Source: an uncultured Clostridia bacterium
GTDB lineage: Bacteria > Bacillota > Clostridia > TANB77 > CAG-508
Direction of reading: 5' to 3'
DNA: 8,167 bases
Assembly (NCBI GenBank): GCA_944391895.1
Contig: CALXVF010000052.1
Coordinates: forward strand, 1 to 8,167
Position 1 is the stretch's first letter, and each line of letters opens with the position of its first letter. Below the pieces are notes generated by a model that made no database searches, had not been told where the DNA came from, and saw only the letters and a list, made by a program, of their open reading frames with translations. A program made the position numbers and the translations under genes. This document shows, one piece after another, positions 1 through 6,613 of the stretch.

Positions 1-1391
1 CAATGTATACTGGAGTTCAAGAACAAAACAAAGAAATTAGAAATGACAATGTTGATAAAATAGCAGAAGATATTAAAAATTTAGCAATTGAAATGTATGG
101 AGAAAATGCAGAAGAAGAACATAGCTTTGATATAAGTACAGCAGTACATGACCTAGAAAAAGCTTGTGTTAGAAAAATGATATTAACAGAACATAAAAGA
201 CCAGATGGAAGAGAAATAAATGAGGTTAGACCACTTAATGCAGAAGTAGGACTTTTACCAAGAACACATGGTAGTGCACTTTTCTCAAGAGGACAAACTC
301 AAGTTCTATCAGTAGTTACACTTGGAACAAAAGCAGATGAACAATTACTAGATGGATTAGATGAGGAAGAAGCTAAGAGATATATGCATCAATACAATTT
401 CCCTTCATATAGCGTTGGAGAGGCAAAACCTTCAAAAGGACCAGGAAGAAGAGAAATAGGACATGGAGCATTAGCAGAAAAAGCATTAGTTCCAGTTATA
501 CCTTCAGAAGAAGAATTCCCTTATACAATAAGAGTTGTATCAGAAGTTCTAGAATCTAATGGTTCTACTTCACAAGCAAGTATTTGTGGAAGTACTTTAG
601 CTCTTATGGACGCTGGAGTTCCAATCAAAAAGCCAGTTGCAGGTATTTCATCAGGATTAATAACAAATCCAGAAAATCCAGAAGACTATATTGTTTTAAC
701 AGATATTCAAGATATAGAAGACTTTTTTGGAGATATGGACTTTAAAGTTGGTGGAACTAAAGATGGAATTACAGCCATCCAAGTTGATATCAAAATTGAT
801 GGACTAACTTATGAAATTATAGAAAAAGCTTTTGAAAAAACAAAAATAGCAAGAGACCATATAATAGACGATGTTATTTTAAAAGCTATACCAGAGCCAA
901 GAAAAGAAATATCAAAATATGCTCCTAAAATTGTAACTACTACAATTTCAGTAGATAAAATAAAAGATGTAATAGGTTCAGGTGGAAAAACTATTAATAA
1001 AATAATAGAAGAAACTGGTGTAAAAATAGACATCGAAGAAGATGGAAAAGTATGCATTTATTCTGATGACATAGAACAAGCAAATAAAGCATTAAAAATA
1101 ATTGAAGACATAACTAGAGAGATAGAAGTTGGAAATATTTATGACGGTAAAGTCGTAAGAATAGCACCTTTCGGAGCTTTCGTAGACCTAGGTGGTGGAA
1201 AAGAAGGATTACTTCATATTTCTAAAATCTCAAGTAAAAGAGTAGAAAAAGTAGAAGATGTATTATCTGTTGGTGACGAAATAAGAGTTAAAGTTGCTGA
1301 TATAGATAATCAAGGAAAAATTGCATTAAATATGAAAGATTTAGAGATGCACAATAACGAAGAAGAGTCTGAACAAAAACCTCAAGAATAA
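1..1391 (+). CDS. pnp: Polynucleotide phosphorylase (PNPase), 5'-truncated by window edge
   Basis: PNPase degrades RNA 3' to 5' using phosphate, releasing nucleoside diphosphates; it acts as a cytoplasmic trimer. About 462 residues are visible, in the frame starting at base 3, against roughly 700 in the family, so the first RNase PH domain lies mostly outside the window. Counting from base 3, I see the helical linker (about 1-65), the second RNase PH domain (about 66-305), a KH domain with the VIGSGGKT loop (323-330) and an S1 domain (377-448, with FGAFVDL and GLLHISKIS). The phosphate-binding ESNGSTS segment (184-190) and the catalytic-site residues D240, D246 and K248 in the GDMDFK region are present, so the enzyme looks active. 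The protein ends in a short acidic tail. The ATG at base 3 is an internal methionine, not the start. TAA ends the gene at 1389-1391. Identity is certain from the domain order. Confidence 0.97.
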   Translation, partial: MYTGVQEQNKEIRNDNVDKIAEDIKNLAIEMYGENAEEEHSFDISTAVHDLEKACVRKMILTEHKRPDGREINEVRPLNAEVGLLPRTHGSALFSRGQTQVLSVVTLGTKADEQLLDGLDEEEAKRYMHQYNFPSYSVGEAKPSKGPGRREIGHGALAEKALVPVIPSEEEFPYTIRVVSEVLESNGSTSQASICGSTLALMDAGVPIKKPVAGISSGLITNPENPEDYIVLTDIQDIEDFFGDMDFKVGGTKDGITAIQVDIKIDGLTYEIIEKAFEKTKIARDHIIDDVILKAIPEPRKEISKYAPKIVTTTISVDKIKDVIGSGGKTINKIIEETGVKIDIEEDGKVCIYSDDIEQANKALKIIEDITREIEVGNIYDGKVVRIAPFGAFVDLGGGKEGLLHISKISSKRVEKVEDVLSVGDEIRVKVADIDNQGKIALNMKDLEMHNNEEESEQKPQE

Positions 1392-1404
1392 TTTTCATAA
1401 TATT

Positions 1405-1496
1405 AGCATATGATGGCAACATAAAAACTATAAAAAAGTTGTAAAATGAAATTTTATGTAGTATAATATAATTATGTGAGCATATCATCATATGCT
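1405..1496. repeat. 11-bp inverted repeat enclosing a promoter
   Basis: The 11-mer AGCATATGATG at 1405-1415 is perfectly complementary to CATCATATGCT at 1486-1496. The two arms lie 70 bp apart, in the gap between pnp and the glycosyltransferase gene. The first seven bases of the left arm (AGCATAT) recur directly at 1479-1485, so the right arm can pair either with the distant left arm or with the adjacent copy. The promoter at 1439-1467 lies in the loop. A small mobile element with terminal inverted repeats is possible, but I see no convincing target-site duplication. Confidence 0.5.
1439..1467 (+). promoter_or_regulatory. Sigma-A-type promoter for the 1518 glycosyltransferase
   Basis: TTGTAA (1439-1444, four of six matches to the -35 consensus) is followed by exactly 17 bp and then a perfect TATAAT (1462-1467). 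Transcription would begin near 1474, giving a leader of about 44 nt to the ATG at 1518. The surrounding AT-rich DNA makes chance -10 matches common, but the spacing and the position between two genes support it. Confidence 0.65.
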
Positions 1497-1500
1497 TTTT
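1479..1500 (+). terminator. Short hairpin plus U-run, possible pnp terminator or leader hairpin
   Basis: AGCATAT (1479-1485), a CATC loop and ATATGCT (1490-1496) form a perfect 7-bp stem followed by a run of five T (1496-1500). This looks like a weak, GC-poor intrinsic terminator for transcripts from pnp. It sits downstream of the predicted start at about 1474 and 4 bp before the AGGAGG site, so it could instead be a leader hairpin affecting translation of the next gene. Which role applies cannot be decided from sequence alone. Confidence 0.45.
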
Positions 1501-1517
1501 AATTAGGAGGAAGAAAA

Positions 1518-2777
1518 ATGCAATATTTGTATTTTATACAACAAGCACTAATTTGGATTATAACAATTTACTGGATTTATCAATTAGTGGTTAGCATTTG
1601 TTCACTTATTACATTAAAAGAAAAACCATTATTAGAAAATAAAGAACATAAATTTTTAGCGATTATACCAGCACATAATGAAGAAGCTGTAGTTGGTAAT
1701 TTAATTGAAAGTTTGAAAAATCAAACTTATCCAAAAGACAAGTATGATATTTGTGTTATAGCCGACAACTGTACTGATAAAACCAAGGAAGTAGCAGAAA
1801 AACTTGGAGTAAAAGTATTCGAAAGACATGAAGAAGACCCAGCCAAGAAAACCAAAGGTGAAGCTTTACGTTTATTTTTGAATACATTACTTGCTGACCC
1901 TAACATGGATTATGATGCTTTCTGTGTATTTGATGCAGATAATATAGTTGATAAAAACTTTATTAAAGCTATGAATAAGCATCTATGCCAAGGTGAAGAA
2001 GTAGTACAAGGTTATAGAGATATTAAAAATCCAACAGACAGCTGGATTGCTTCAGGATATGCTATATTCTATTGGACAATGAATAGATTTTATCATTTAG
2101 CTAGATATAATGCAGGACTTTCACCATTAATAAATGGTACTGGCTTTATGGTTAAATTTGATGCCATAAGACCAACTGGATGGAATACAAATACTCTAAC
2201 AGAAGATATTGAGTTTTCACTAAAAAGAATTATTCAAGGTAAAAAATTAGGATGGGCAACAGATGCAGTCGTATATGATGAACAACCAGTAAAATTCAAA
2301 CCATCATGGTCACAAAGATCAAGATGGACAATAGGTCATATTCAATGCTTGCAAGAATACACTAAACCATTAGCAAAATCAGCAATCAATAACAAAACTT
2401 TGATGAATTTTGACGGACTTTTATACATGCTAGGAAGTATACCAATGTTTATAATAACAATATTACTTCTAGTTTTGAATGCAGTAAGTTATCTATTTCA
2501 AGGAATGACAACAGCCGACTTTATTGTGAATATACTAAGATATGTAATACCAACATTTTTCTTACCAATTATTGTGGCTCTAGTTATTATGATAATAGAT
2601 AAAAAGCCAATAAAAAAGATGTGGAAAGGATTGTTAATGTATCCAATATTCCTAGGTTCTTGGCTAGTAATAAACTTTAAATGTTTATTCAAAAGAGATA
2701 CTACATGGGAGAAAATTGAACATGTTAGAGATGTTAAGATTAATGATGTTGAAAATAAAGAAATTAAACAACAATAA
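1518..2777 (+). CDS. Membrane-bound family 2 glycosyltransferase
   Basis: This is a 419-residue inverting GT-A glycosyltransferase that moves sugar from a nucleotide-sugar donor on the cytoplasmic face of the membrane. An N-terminal hydrophobic segment (about 4-33) is followed by the catalytic domain, with the PAHNEE loop, D83 (IADN), the D139-A-D141 metal-binding motif, TED (228-230) and QRSRW (266-270). That set is typical of membrane, often processive, enzymes such as the cellulose, hyaluronan and poly-N-acetylglucosamine synthases. The C-terminal half has about three membrane segments and a TWEKIEH motif near the end. All catalytic motifs are intact. AGGAGG at 1505-1510 sits 7 nt before the ATG, fixing the start, and a promoter lies at 1439-1467. 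The sugar and acceptor cannot be inferred. The next gene is also a membrane glycosyltransferase, so a joint role in a cell-surface glycan is likely but unproven. Confidence 0.9.
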   Translation: MQYLYFIQQALIWIITIYWIYQLVVSICSLITLKEKPLLENKEHKFLAIIPAHNEEAVVGNLIESLKNQTYPKDKYDICVIADNCTDKTKEVAEKLGVKVFERHEEDPAKKTKGEALRLFLNTLLADPNMDYDAFCVFDADNIVDKNFIKAMNKHLCQGEEVVQGYRDIKNPTDSWIASGYAIFYWTMNRFYHLARYNAGLSPLINGTGFMVKFDAIRPTGWNTNTLTEDIEFSLKRIIQGKKLGWATDAVVYDEQPVKFKPSWSQRSRWTIGHIQCLQEYTKPLAKSAINNKTLMNFDGLLYMLGSIPMFIITILLLVLNAVSYLFQGMTTADFIVNILRYVIPTFFLPIIVALVIMIIDKKPIKKMWKGLLMYPIFLGSWLVINFKCLFKRDTTWEKIEHVRDVKINDVENKEIKQQ

Positions 2778-2780
2778 AAA

Positions 2781-2810
2781 TTTAGCCCTTATTTTAGAAT
2801 AAGGGCTAAA
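2781..2810. terminator. Perfect 13-bp hairpin between the two glycosyltransferase genes
   Basis: Bases 2781-2793 pair perfectly with 2798-2810 around a TTAG loop, starting 3 bp after the upstream stop codon. The stem contains a GCCC/GGGC core and is the strongest local secondary structure seen in the window. On the + strand no T-run follows (AGTCTGTAAT does), so it is not a standard intrinsic terminator in the direction of the genes. Read on the - strand it is followed by TTTTTATTG, which fits better. On the + strand it may reduce read-through or protect the 3' end of the upstream mRNA. Confidence 0.6.
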
Positions 2811-2822
2811 AGTCTGTAATAT

Positions 2823-2828
2823 GGAGGG
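2823..2828 (+). promoter_or_regulatory. Ribosome binding site deciding the start at 2833
   Basis: GGAGGG lies 4 nt before the ATG at 2833, or 5 nt if GGAGG is taken as the pairing core. It falls inside the reading frame that would start at the upstream ATG (2821). That ATG has only AAGGG, buried in the hairpin stem 15 nt away, so 2833 is the better start. Confidence 0.7.
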
Positions 2829-2832
2829 TAAA

Positions 2833-4374
2833 ATGAAGAATACAAAGAGCGAATCAAAAGAACTAATGATAGTACCAAAATTTAATTGGACAAAATATTT
2901 ACATATTGCAATTATTGTTTTAGGAAGTATTTTTATATTGTTTCCATCTTTTCATGAAGGATTATGGTTTGACGAGAGTTATTCTGTTGGAATAGCAAAT
3001 CATAGTTTTGCAGAAATATGGTCAATAGGTAGCCATGATGTACATCCAATTTTATACTATTTCATGTTAAGAATAATAGGACTTTTGACCAACCAAAGTA
3101 TACTTGCATATAGACTATTTTCTGCTGTTCCTTTAATTATTTTAGCAATTTTGGGATATACTCATTTAAGAAAAGATTTTGGAGGTAAAGTAGGATTTCT
3201 ATTTTCATTTTTAATTCTATTTATGCCAGTAAATCTTGTATATGCATCAGAAATAAGAATGTATACATGGGCAATGTTATTTGTATTTTTAACAGCTCTT
3301 TATGGATATAGAATATATAAAAGTGGTATAAGCAATAAAAACTGGATAATCTTTTCAATATTCAGTTTAGCTTCTGCATATACTCATTATTACAGCTTAG
3401 TTGCAGTAGGATTAATAAATATTGCATTATTTATATATTTCCTAGTAAACAACATAAAACAAAGAAATTATGAAGTGAAATATATAAAATACAGTAAGAA
3501 TTTAAAGAAAAGTATAATTTCAGCAATTGTTCAAATACTATTATACTTACCTTGGCTTGTGGTATTATTAGGACAATTCATGGGTGTATCAAATGGATTT
3601 TGGATTGGAGCTCCAAATTTCTTAGAAATGTTTGAATTTCAATTCACAGGAAATCTTGGAACATCAGCACATGTTAATAAAATAATTTCTTATGCTTTTA
3701 GTGCAATTTTAGCAATATATATGATATACTTATTCTGTAAAAAGAGAAAAGAAATAAAGGTTGCTAAAATGGCTTTAATCCTTTATTTTGGAGTACTTTT
3801 GACAGTAGGCATAGTATCTTTAAAAACACCAATATTATATGCAAGATATTTACTTACAATAACAGGAGTTTTCCTATTTGTGCTTGCAGTTCTAATGGCA
3901 AAAGATAATAACAAAACTCGAGTTGATATAATATGTATAATGATTTTGATAGTGTCAGCTATCTTGAATATTAGCCTAGTAAAAATAAATTATGATGAAT
4001 CCAATAGCAAACCTATTGATTTTATGGAATCAAGTATAGAAGATGATGATATAATCATTGTAGATAATGCCGCAGGTGGATATGGTAGTGGATTTGTCTC
4101 TGGAGTAAATTTTCCAGATAATAAATTATATTTCTGGGATAGACTAAACTGGAATGTAGAAGAAGCATACAAAGCTTTTGGAGAAACTGTATATACGTTA
4201 GATAATTTAAAAGACTATAAAGGAAGAATTTGGGTTGTAAGTGATAATGACGAAAGTCTTTTAAATGCTGTTATAGAAGAACTTGGCGGGGATATAGAAG
4301 TGCTATGTTATGAAAGATTTGATACAAAATATCAAGGTTACCAGTATGCAATAAGTTTAATTGAAAGGAAATAA
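2833..4374 (+). CDS. GT-C glycosyltransferase, GT39/ArnT-like membrane protein
   Basis: This is a 513-residue polytopic membrane protein of the GT-C fold. Members use polyprenyl-phosphate sugars on the outer face of the membrane and transfer them to proteins, lipids or polymers. After a short cytoplasmic N-terminus and the first membrane helix (about 22-40), the first outer loop carries WFDESYS with D47-E48, the acidic pair expected to be catalytic. HDVHP (68-72) then matches the conserved His-Pro motif after that loop. Many hydrophobic helices follow, including one with ARYLLT (337-342), and the last helix ends near 385. A soluble tail of about 128 residues (386-513) should lie outside. The start at 2833 is chosen from GGAGGG at 2823; the in-frame ATG at 2821 would add four residues. 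The substrate is unknown. Pairing with the upstream family 2 enzyme suggests surface glycan decoration, which is an inference. Confidence 0.85.
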   Translation: MKNTKSESKELMIVPKFNWTKYLHIAIIVLGSIFILFPSFHEGLWFDESYSVGIANHSFAEIWSIGSHDVHPILYYFMLRIIGLLTNQSILAYRLFSAVPLIILAILGYTHLRKDFGGKVGFLFSFLILFMPVNLVYASEIRMYTWAMLFVFLTALYGYRIYKSGISNKNWIIFSIFSLASAYTHYYSLVAVGLINIALFIYFLVNNIKQRNYEVKYIKYSKNLKKSIISAIVQILLYLPWLVVLLGQFMGVSNGFWIGAPNFLEMFEFQFTGNLGTSAHVNKIISYAFSAILAIYMIYLFCKKRKEIKVAKMALILYFGVLLTVGIVSLKTPILYARYLLTITGVFLFVLAVLMAKDNNKTRVDIICIMILIVSAILNISLVKINYDESNSKPIDFMESSIEDDDIIIVDNAAGGYGSGFVSGVNFPDNKLYFWDRLNWNVEEAYKAFGETVYTLDNLKDYKGRIWVVSDNDESLLNAVIEELGGDIEVLCYERFDTKYQGYQYAISLIERK

Positions 4375-4382
4375 AAAGACTT

Positions 4383-5231
4383 ATGAAAAAAGACATAAAA
4401 GTATATGCTTTTGTTGGACCATCAGGAACTGGAAAAAGTTATAGAGCTCAGATGGTTGCAGGAGAATATGATATCAAATATATAATTGATGATGGAATAT
4501 TAGTAAAAAATAATGATATCGTAGCTGGAAGTTCTGCAAAAAAGGCTCCAACGAAGATAGAAACCGTAAGAAGAGCTTTATTTAAAAATGAAGAACAAAG
4601 AAAAGAAATGGTAAAAGCATTTAATAAAATAAAGCCAAAATCAGTTTTAATATTAGGAACATCAGATAAAATGGTAGAAGAAATTGCTCAAAACCTAGAA
4701 TTACCTAAGATTGAAAAAACTATATATATAACAGATGTAGCAACAGAAGAAGAAATAGATAATGCAAGAAGGATTAGAACAACAGAAGGAAAGCATGTTA
4801 TACCTGTTCCAACATTTGAAATCAAAAAAGATTTCTCAGGTTTTTTATTAGATCCACTACAAATATTTAAATCAAAAGGTAGCGGAGAAAAACCATATAT
4901 ATCTGAAAAATCAATAATAAGACCAACATTCAGTTATATGGGAAATTATACAATATCTGATACTGTATTTAGACAAATAATTGAATATATAGCTTCAAAA
5001 TCTAATTCTGTTACAAGCGTACTTAGAGTAAGAGTTACTAAAACGGAAAATGGGCCATCAATTTATGTTGAAGCAGAAGTTAAATATGGATTTAACCTGG
5101 TTACAGAATTAAAAAAATTTAAAGATAAATGTATTAGAGAAATAGAAAGGCAAACTACAATGAATGTGGTTGAAATGAAAATAATTGCAAAAAAATTAAC
5201 ATTGCCAAATTTAATGGAAGGAGAAAAATAA
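4383..5231 (+). CDS. P-loop ATP-binding protein with C-terminal Asp23/Gls24-like domain
   Basis: The protein has 282 residues. Its N-terminus carries a clear Walker A motif, GPSGTGKS (12-19), in a nucleotide-binding domain that continues with a hydrophobic strand SVLILGTSDK (87-96) and a patterned GKHVIPVPTFEIKKDFSG segment (136-153). No obvious Walker B acid follows the strand. From about 177 to 275 the sequence resembles the Asp23/Gls24 (DUF322) fold: an ISDTVFRQIIEYIA helix, alternating strands (LRVRV, IYVEAEVKYG) and a final VVEMKIIAKKL strand. Asp23-type proteins are linked to the cell envelope and envelope stress in Firmicutes. It starts 8 bp after the glycosyltransferase stop, with a weak, distant GAAAGGAA (4363-4370), and its end lies 1 bp from cmk-plsC, so translational coupling is likely. 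Neither its activity nor its ligand can be read from sequence. An ATP-dependent sensor or scaffold at the membrane is a guess. Confidence 0.75.
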   Translation: MKKDIKVYAFVGPSGTGKSYRAQMVAGEYDIKYIIDDGILVKNNDIVAGSSAKKAPTKIETVRRALFKNEEQRKEMVKAFNKIKPKSVLILGTSDKMVEEIAQNLELPKIEKTIYITDVATEEEIDNARRIRTTEGKHVIPVPTFEIKKDFSGFLLDPLQIFKSKGSGEKPYISEKSIIRPTFSYMGNYTISDTVFRQIIEYIASKSNSVTSVLRVRVTKTENGPSIYVEAEVKYGFNLVTELKKFKDKCIREIERQTTMNVVEMKIIAKKLTLPNLMEGEK

Positions 5232-5232
5232 T

Positions 5233-6525
5233 ATGTCATTTATAGTAGCAATTGATGGACCATCTGGAACAGGAAAGGGGACAATAACAGAACTTATAGC
5301 TAAAAAATATAATTTTCAATATTTAGATACAGGAGCAACATATAGATGCGTTACTCTAAAAATGATTAAAGAAAATATTCAATTAAATGAAACAGAAAAA
5401 ATAAAAGAAATGCTAAAAAATATAAAAATAGATTTTGAAGGAGAAAAAGTATTTCTTGATGGTGAAGAAGTAACGAAAAAAATTAGAGAAGAAGATGTTA
5501 CGAATATGGTGTCTCAGGTATCTCATTTGCAAGAAGTAAGAACAGCCATGGTAGAGCTTCAAAGAAGAATGTCAGAAGGAAAAGAAGTAATTCTTGACGG
5601 ACGAGATATAGGAACAAATGTATTTCCAAATGCTGAAGTAAAAATTTATTTGGATGCAAGTTCAGAAGAAAGAGCGAAAAGAAGATTTAAGCAAAATCAG
5701 GAAAAAGGTATTGATATTCCATTTGAAGAAGTAAAGAAAAATATAGAATTTAGGGACCAGAATGATAAAAATGCTAAAGTAGGAGCTTTGAAACAAGCAG
5801 AAGATGCAGTATACATTGATACAACAAATTTATCTATCAAAGAAGTAGAAAAAAAGGTTTCAGATGTTATAAAAAAGAAGCAAAAACTTATAAAAAAAAT
5901 AGAAAATGGATATGTAATGACAAAAGATACGAAATGGAAAAGATTTAGTAGAGGATTTGTAAAAGGATTTTTAGGGGGATTATACACAATAGTATTCAGA
6001 CCTAAAATGAACGGATTAGAAAATTTGCCAAAAGATGAAGGATACATAATTTGTGCAAATCATATGAATTACTTAGATGCAGCAGGGTTAATACTTTGTA
6101 ATAAATTTCCAATAAGGTTTATAGCTAAAGCAGATTTATATAGATTTAGAATATTATCATATTTAGGACATTTATTTGATATAATACCTGTAAAAAGAGA
6201 TAAAAGTGACATAAATTCAATAAAAATGTGCTTAAAAGCGCTAAAAAATAAAGAAGTATTAGGGATTTTTCCAGAAGGAACAAGAAAAGGTTTAGAAAAA
6301 AATGCTAAAGTAAAAAATGGAGCAGTATTCTTAGCAGAAAAAGCAAAAGTGAAAATAATACCAGTAGGAATAAGTGGAAGTTTTAAACCATTTACAAAAG
6401 TAACTTTCAATTATGGAAAACCTATTGATGTACAGGAGTTTAAAAAAGACGGTTCAGAATGGCTAGATAAAGCAAGTAATAAAGTAATGAATGATATCAT
6501 TATGTTGACAAAGAAAGAAGATTAA
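5233..6525 (+). CDS. cmk: Cytidylate kinase / PlsC-type acyltransferase fusion
   Basis: One 430-residue ORF joins two enzymes. Residues 1 to about 215 are (d)CMP kinase, which makes (d)CDP from (d)CMP and ATP: Walker A GPSGTGKG (9-16), DTGATYR (32-38), DGRDIG (122-127) and the lid-side RDQND (174-178). Residues about 236-430 are a 1-acylglycerol-3-phosphate acyltransferase (PlsC) domain with the catalytic HMNYLD block (H277, D282; HX4D) and FPEGTR (346-351); it would make phosphatidic acid at the membrane. No stop codon or frameshift separates them. M229 is an internal methionine near the join but has no ribosome binding site. AAGGAG (5218-5223) lies 9 nt before the ATG, which is 1 bp from the previous stop. 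A normally conserved arginine four residues into the DxxR motif appears to be Ala181. Both products feed CDP-diacylglycerol synthesis. The fusion could also be seen as two genes (cmk and plsC) merged. Confidence 0.92.
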   Translation: MSFIVAIDGPSGTGKGTITELIAKKYNFQYLDTGATYRCVTLKMIKENIQLNETEKIKEMLKNIKIDFEGEKVFLDGEEVTKKIREEDVTNMVSQVSHLQEVRTAMVELQRRMSEGKEVILDGRDIGTNVFPNAEVKIYLDASSEERAKRRFKQNQEKGIDIPFEEVKKNIEFRDQNDKNAKVGALKQAEDAVYIDTTNLSIKEVEKKVSDVIKKKQKLIKKIENGYVMTKDTKWKRFSRGFVKGFLGGLYTIVFRPKMNGLENLPKDEGYIICANHMNYLDAAGLILCNKFPIRFIAKADLYRFRILSYLGHLFDIIPVKRDKSDINSIKMCLKALKNKEVLGIFPEGTRKGLEKNAKVKNGAVFLAEKAKVKIIPVGISGSFKPFTKVTFNYGKPIDVQEFKKDGSEWLDKASNKVMNDIIMLTKKED

Positions 6526-6533
6526 TATATAAT
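6505..6533 (+). promoter_or_regulatory. Full-consensus sigma-A promoter for rpsA
   Basis: TTGACA (6505-6510), exactly 17 bp, then TATAAT (6528-6533): twelve of twelve consensus bases with ideal spacing. The -35 lies inside the last codons of cmk-plsC (Leu-Thr), and the -10 starts 3 bp after its stop. Transcription would start near 6540, leaving a leader of about 74 nt before rpsA. This suggests high, independent expression of the ribosomal protein gene. Confidence 0.85.
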
Positions 6534-6613
6534 ATAAAAGTTAAAAAAGATTAAAGGAAAGAATATGTTTATTATGTAAATTATAAATATATTATAAGAG
6601 GAAAGATAAATTT

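Noticed and set aside
3..5. ATG at base 3 as the start of pnp
   Set aside because: The visible protein begins in the middle of PNPase, missing about 240 residues of the first RNase PH domain. The frame is open to the window edge, so this is an internal methionine.
2716..2744. TTGAAC-N17-ATTAAT as a promoter for the GT-C gene
   Set aside because: The -10 match is only four of six, and such matches are common in DNA this AT-rich. It also lies before the strong hairpin. Not strong enough to report as a feature.
2821..2823. ATG at 2821 as the start of the GT-C glycosyltransferase
   Set aside because: It has no well-placed ribosome binding site, while the ATG at 2833 has GGAGGG just upstream, which itself overlaps the longer frame.
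1518..4374. Glycosyltransferase pair as a recently transferred island
   Set aside because: Base composition and codon use (AGA arginine, AT-rich third positions) match the neighbours, and there are no transposase, integrase or attachment-site remains.
5917..5919. Internal ATG (M229) as a separate plsC start
   Set aside because: No ribosome binding site precedes it, and the reading frame runs without a stop from the kinase domain, so a single fused protein is the simpler reading.
5697..6410. Two minus-strand open frames of 113 and 116 codons opposite cmk-plsC
   Set aside because: They lie wholly within a clearly real gene, have no recognisable domains, and show the Phe/Ser/Leu-rich composition expected from the reverse of Lys/Glu-rich coding sequence.
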